From contig CAJTCV010000015.1 in the NCBI GenBank assembly GCA_910574805.1, forward strand, positions 34,548 to 98,547: a DNA stretch of 64,000 nt. Reading direction: 5' to 3'. Shown in pieces: positions 60,612 through 64,000 of the stretch. Every line of letters begins with the position of its first letter. Positions within the stretch are counted from its first letter, which is position 1. The notes beneath the pieces were generated by a model. It worked only from the letters and a program-made list of their open reading frames with translations, did no database searches and was not told where the DNA came from. Source of the stretch: Lachnospiraceae bacterium (lineage in GTDB: Bacteria > Bacillota > Clostridia > Lachnospirales > Lachnospiraceae). The position numbers and the translations under genes were made by a program.

Positions 60612-61166
60612 TTATCGTTTCAAAAGGTCCTGATACCACTGATACGCCGGCTTTACCCCTTCCTCCTGTTCAAACCTTTCCTCCAGACTTCCATAAAAAT
60701 ACCACTGAAACAGTGTCTTCAGATCCGGCAGGGCCTCACGCCCGTGAAGCAGTCCGTCTTCTCCCTGATAATATTCATCCCACTCGAACTCCTCATGGTC
60801 GAACCAGACCAGGGACCATGTTTCTTTCCGGTTCTCATCTATCTGCTCCTCCGGTCTGGACAGATCAATGCAGAGAGGCCCCCATCCGGCTCCCCAGTCG
60901 CCGATGGGAATCAGATTTCGGAAACAGTCCTCCGGCAGTTCGCAGAATTCCCTGATTTCCTGTAAGGTTTCCATCCGTTCCGCTACATCCTCCATCGTCC
61001 TCGGGCTGTCGATCATCAACCAGAGCGGGCTTAACTCCCCGTATTTTTCAACAATGGAACAGATGTAAAAATCGTTCCGCGGAAGCCGGTATGAGGTTAA
61101 AAATGATATGAACCCGACGGGAACCATCAATATCAAAATCATCCGTGACGAGAAAAACCAGATCAC
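60612..61166 (-). CDS. SUKH-like protein, N-terminus probably truncated
   Basis: A 184-residue frame starting at a GTG. VPVGFISFLTSYRLPRNDFY lines up with LPVPYREFLLSYQMPEDLTV of the SUKH gene at 58762, and DWGAGWGPLCIDLSRPEEQI and SLVWFDHEEFEWDEYYQ fit the later part of the family. The 25-30 residues that should precede VPVGF are missing: an in-frame stop lies just upstream, and no good ribosome site or start is seen. It may be a decayed immunity gene. The plus strand opposite its N-terminus also reads like protein. Confidence 0.6.
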   Translation of the reverse strand: MIWFFSSRMILILMVPVGFISFLTSYRLPRNDFYICSIVEKYGELSPLWLMIDSPRTMEDVAERMETLQEIREFCELPEDCFRNLIPIGDWGAGWGPLCIDLSRPEEQIDENRKETWSLVWFDHEEFEWDEYYQGEDGLLHGREALPDLKTLFQWYFYGSLEERFEQEEGVKPAYQWYQDLLKR

Positions 61167-61224
61167 AGGTGTCGGCTATATGACCGAAGAGGAAGTGACA
61201 GAACTGCTTTCTGACAGATCGTAA
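61069..61224 (+). other. Coding-like segment antisense to the SUKH-like gene start
   Basis: A plus-strand frame after a stop at 61066 reads GSRYEVKNDMNPTGTINIKI, then IRDEKNQITGVGYMTEEEVT, ending ELLSDRS and a TAA at 61222. The codon choice and charged helix resemble the C-terminus of a real protein, but there is no start. It could be a gene remnant left by recombination, or a chance antisense frame. Confidence 0.3.
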
Positions 61225-61298
61225 GTAAACATCACGGTTCCTCCTTCAGCCGGAAAACAGGTTTCCTGGCTGCAAAGATGTTTAAAGACTTCGCTCCC

Positions 61299-61805
61299 TC
61301 ACTTCAAGAATGCTTTTTTTACATCCACTTCCTTCATGGTCAGTTCGTCTGCATGTTTTTCCAGTATATTTACATAAAAATTCCATACCGTTTTCTCATT
61401 CTCATTCATCCAGTCATCCGGAAGGAGATGTGCCTTTTCTTTCGGATATTTATAACGTTCGCAGTCAACTGCAGCCGAAATATAAGGTTTCCAAATCTCA
61501 TCATACCCATTTTCGTTCAGATAGTCTGCAGTCCGGATGATTGCTGCATATTCAGAATTTCCATAGAAATTCGAATAATAAGATTCCGCACCTTCATGAA
61601 ATGTCTGAAACTGCCAGCCGAAGATCTGAATGAAGGCTTCCGCCCAGAACGGCATGGAATCTTTATATTTCTCCATAATCCATTCAAAAAAATCAACCAG
61701 CACATTACTTTCTTCCTCAACCGTGCCGCAGCCGCCATAGGCATTTCCAATCTCATCCCGCGCCTGTATTCTCCTCAATCTCTGATATAATCCTTCTGTG
61801 TCCAC
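61299..61805 (-). CDS. Hypothetical protein (DUF4375-like), possible immunity protein
   Basis: A 168-residue soluble protein. FHEGAESYYSNFYGNSEYAA and ADYLNENGYDEIWKPYISAA recall DUF4375-type proteins; that is a weak resemblance. The start is GTG 61805, directly after the TAA of the previous gene, with AGGA upstream. It belongs with the immunity-type genes on either side. Confidence 0.55.
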   Translation of the reverse strand: MDTEGLYQRLRRIQARDEIGNAYGGCGTVEEESNVLVDFFEWIMEKYKDSMPFWAEAFIQIFGWQFQTFHEGAESYYSNFYGNSEYAAIIRTADYLNENGYDEIWKPYISAAVDCERYKYPKEKAHLLPDDWMNENEKTVWNFYVNILEKHADELTMKEVDVKKAFLK

Positions 61806-62228
61806 TTATATATTCCTCGCTTTGTTCTCTGATCTATTCCGCATTTTCGGCAGAATATGCCAGCTTTTGAGCATTTCAAACGTCCATAGTTCTATCGTAT
61901 CTGCAACTTCCTGTGTACTTCGTGTCTTCATCTCAAGAATCGGCGCATTCCAGTCATTGTCCAAAATCGCTGTCAGCTCATAACAGCCTTCCATGTCCCC
62001 TTCAGGATACCATCCCAAGTCAACAACCAGTGTATGTCTTACGGTTTTCTGATTCTCTTTATAAGTATATTCTGATTCCATACAGGTCATATCCTGTACA
62101 AATGTAAACAGCCATGCGTCATCATCCTGTTCCACATCATCTGGTTCGATATCCGCTAATTTGTTCCACTTAATCGTCCAGTTCGGTGCAAGACGAAAAG
62201 GTTTCAATTGTTTCCACCACTGCTCCAT
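61806..62228 (-). CDS. Hypothetical protein in the immunity-type cluster
   Basis: A 140-residue protein rich in W, D and E (WWKQLKPFRLAPNWTIKWNK, EQDDDAWLFTFVQDM, LVVDLGWYPEGDMEGCYELT). No family recognised. Its ATG overlaps the EamA stop (TAATG) and its stop abuts the next GTG, so the three genes are translationally linked. Lower GC than the chromosome around it. The small acidic make-up fits immunity proteins. Confidence 0.55.
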   Translation of the reverse strand: MEQWWKQLKPFRLAPNWTIKWNKLADIEPDDVEQDDDAWLFTFVQDMTCMESEYTYKENQKTVRHTLVVDLGWYPEGDMEGCYELTAILDNDWNAPILEMKTRSTQEVADTIELWTFEMLKSWHILPKMRNRSENKARNI

Positions 62229-62641
62229 TATATCACCATAATCAGAGTCCCCGCCCCGATCAGCACACAGCCGACCAGCGCCTTTACTGTAAACGGTTCA
62301 TGAAGGATCAGAAAAGCCAGTACAAGGGTAAGCACAACGCTCAGCTTATCCACCGGCACGACTCTGGACGCATCTCCCAGCTGCAGGGCCCGGTAATAAC
62401 AGAGCCAGGAAGCGCCGGTGGCCAGTCCGGAGAGAATCAGGAAAATCCAGCTTTTTCTGCTGATCCCGGCGATCCCGCTCTGGGTATTGGTTAAAAATAC
62501 CATGCCCCACGACAGGAGCACGACCACCACCGTCCGTATCGCCGTGGCAAGATGAGAATCCACACCTTCGATTCCGATCTTGGCCAGTATGGAAGTAAAC
62601 GCCGCAAAAAGTGCAGACAGCGCTGCAAAGAAAAACCACAT
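62228..62641 (-). CDS. Half-size EamA-family transporter
   Basis: A 137-residue protein with about five spans and one EamA domain (TSILAKIGIEGVDSHLATAI, then RTVVVVLLSWGMVFL, SGLATGASWLCYYRALQLGD, DKLSVVLTLVLAFLILHEPF). Single-domain EamA proteins act as dimers in drug/metabolite export. The start is ATG 62641 with AGGAGG upstream. Substrate unknown. Confidence 0.82.
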   Translation of the reverse strand: MWFFFAALSALFAAFTSILAKIGIEGVDSHLATAIRTVVVVLLSWGMVFLTNTQSGIAGISRKSWIFLILSGLATGASWLCYYRALQLGDASRVVPVDKLSVVLTLVLAFLILHEPFTVKALVGCVLIGAGTLIMVI

Positions 62642-62684
62642 ATATTCCTGCCTCCTGTTGTAAAATCTTTTATTTCCGCAGAAG

Positions 62685-63908
62685 CTATGACTCATCGCTT
62701 TTCCAGCGCTCTGTACTGCCTGTCACCTTGACTTTGAACCAGGAACGGATCTTTTTCTCATAGATCCCCTGTACTTCCCGGTTGGGAATCATCAGCCTGT
62801 GAAGACCGTTCTCTGACACTCCCGCCCGGGTCAAATAACCGGTGGAGAATAGAACACTCCACAAATAAGTCTGCCGGATGTCCTCATCCTCATCGTCCAG
62901 ATCCGTATAGGTCAGTTCCGGAATCAAAGCCTTTTCCACACACTCTCCGGAGATCAGCGCTTCGATCTGGTCCCGGGTCGTCTTTGTGGAAGTCTCCAGC
63001 ATCTTCTGTATGATCGCATTACTGCTGCTGTTTTCCCAGTGAGCTTCCATGGGCGCGTCTGATGCCACTCTGAGTTTGTCACACTGATTGATCACATCCC
63101 AGGGACAGTACACCTCCACAGCACCCAAATGATAACCATCATACCATTCTTTCATCAGGTCATATGTTCCTTCTATCTCATAATATTCCAACATTTCCCG
63201 GACTTCCTGATCTGTAAATCCAAAATATTCTGCATAGTCTGTATCCAGAAGCGTCCGCACCTTAAAATTATTCAGCCCCGTAAAAATACTCTCCTTCGCA
63301 ATCCGAAGGCACCCTGTAATCACTGCGAACTCCAGACTTTGATTGGTCTTCAGTCCCCGGCTGAACAGCAGGCGGATCATCTCCACCATCTCCTGATAAT
63401 ACCCCTTCTGATATGCCTTATCCAAAGGCACATCATACTCGTCGATCAGCAGGATCACTTTCGTTCCATAATGTTTCTGCAAAAGACGGCTCAGAAGCTT
63501 CAGACTGTTCTGCAGAAAGGCCGGCTGTTCAAAATCCCCCCGGATCATCCGGACAAGCTTCTCCTTATCCATCTGGGTCAGCCGCTCACTTTCCAGCAGA
63601 TAATCCAGCCGCTCCGCCTCCTCGCTGACCGTAATGCCCAGAAGATCATACGCATTTTTATAGTCGGCTCCCTGTACATCTTTCAGGCTGATGGAGAGCA
63701 CCGGATATTTTCCAAGATGCTGTTCGCACAGCTTTATGTCTTTGCTGATGTTCAGTCCGTCAAAAAGCGCCGCGTCTGTCCCAATCTCAAAGAAACATTT
63801 GAGCATGTCCAGATTCAGACTCTTGCCGAACCGACGCGGTCTGGTAAAAAGATTCACACTCCCGCAGGCATTCAGCAGTTCGCTGATAAATCCCGTTTGA
63901 ACAAAATC
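62685..63908 (-). pseudogene. AAA-ATPase/PD-(D/E)XK family gene, truncated at both ends
   Basis: About 405 codons of the AAA-ATPase-like/DUF1703 family (Walker-type NLFTRPRRFGKSLNLDML, VILLIDEYDVPLDKAYQKGY). Members usually have about 40 residues before this, with a YVDKTGFI motif; here the frame reads SDFVQTGFISELLNACGSV upstream and then meets unrelated, basic sequence and a stop (63945-63947) with no start codon. The C-terminus ends at TERWKSDES, whereas intact members go on for a further 100-120 residues of nuclease domain. Both truncations suggest a remnant of a larger gene. Confidence 0.65.
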
Positions 63909-64000
63909 GCTGCGCGATGGCCTGCCAGGGCTGTGGCGCAGTTTTTACGTTCCTCTAAATAAAAGCAGTGGAAAAATCTTCCGCAATACGGTATTGTTAA
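63909..64000. other. Unassigned right edge
   Basis: Beyond the truncated ATPase gene I see no start codon, ribosome site or family match in these 92 bases. The sequence up to 63908 fits the ATPase family and then stops doing so, which marks a likely breakpoint. Confidence 0.4.

Overview
The window is bacterial chromosome, most likely from a gut Lachnospiraceae (Bacillota, Clostridia). The signs are consensus AGGAGG ribosome binding sites, TTGACA/TATAAT-type promoters, a Firmicute L27 with a Prp-cleavable N-terminus, and Lachnospiraceae-type families (DUF4179, DUF6382-FHA, TIGR03960/TIGR03936). About 95% of the genes lie on the minus strand. Species is not determined.

Layout. 1-3 kb: the tail of a DUF4179 protein, an SPFH/ribbon-helix-helix pair and a cysteine-rich duplicated DUF305 protein. 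3-12 kb (minus): a housekeeping operon read from rplU (L21, with leader and promoter) through rpmA, obgE, yhbY, nadD, yqeK, rsfS, a NUDIX hydrolase and an AEC transporter to an Hsp70/J-protein pair. 12-42 kb (minus): a block of about 22 head-to-tail genes that form a type VII (ESX/WXG100) secretion locus joined to a signalling and envelope module. It holds EssC, EsaB/YukD, three WXG100 proteins, a candidate secreted effector, a CpaE-like ATPase, two DUF6382-FHA proteins, two PP2C phosphatases, two Ser/Thr kinases, two VWA proteins (one with FHA), several TPR proteins with LRR, MORN or YD-type tails, and zinc-ribbon proteins. I recognise no EsaA, EssA or EssB. A good promoter (41906-41934) sits ahead of the first gene. 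42-46.6 kb (minus): nicotinamidase-like gene, prp, rng and the TIGR03936/TIGR03960 pair. These are the usual upstream neighbours of rplU-rpmA-obgE, so the secretion block appears to lie inside a normally continuous ribosomal-protein operon.

46.7-54 kb: a membrane protein, a HAD phosphatase, and a two-component system next to an ABC exporter with a tandem-repeat operator candidate. 54-64 kb is accessory: MoaE-like protein, divergent UppS-like protein, LysM protein, HicAB toxin-antitoxin with an operator, and a run of orphan immunity-type genes (two SUKH, DUF2185-DUF4241, unknowns). It ends in an EamA transporter and an AAA-ATPase/nuclease-family gene truncated at both ends.

How it may work together (inference): EssC would export WXG100 proteins and the effector. 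Membrane kinases with TPR or multi-span sensors would phosphorylate partners read by the FHA domains of EssC, the DUF6382 proteins and the VWA-FHA protein, and the PP2C enzymes would reset them. TM- or lipid-anchored TPR proteins would act on the outer face. The immunity-type genes 15-20 kb away fit a cell that uses secreted polymorphic toxins.
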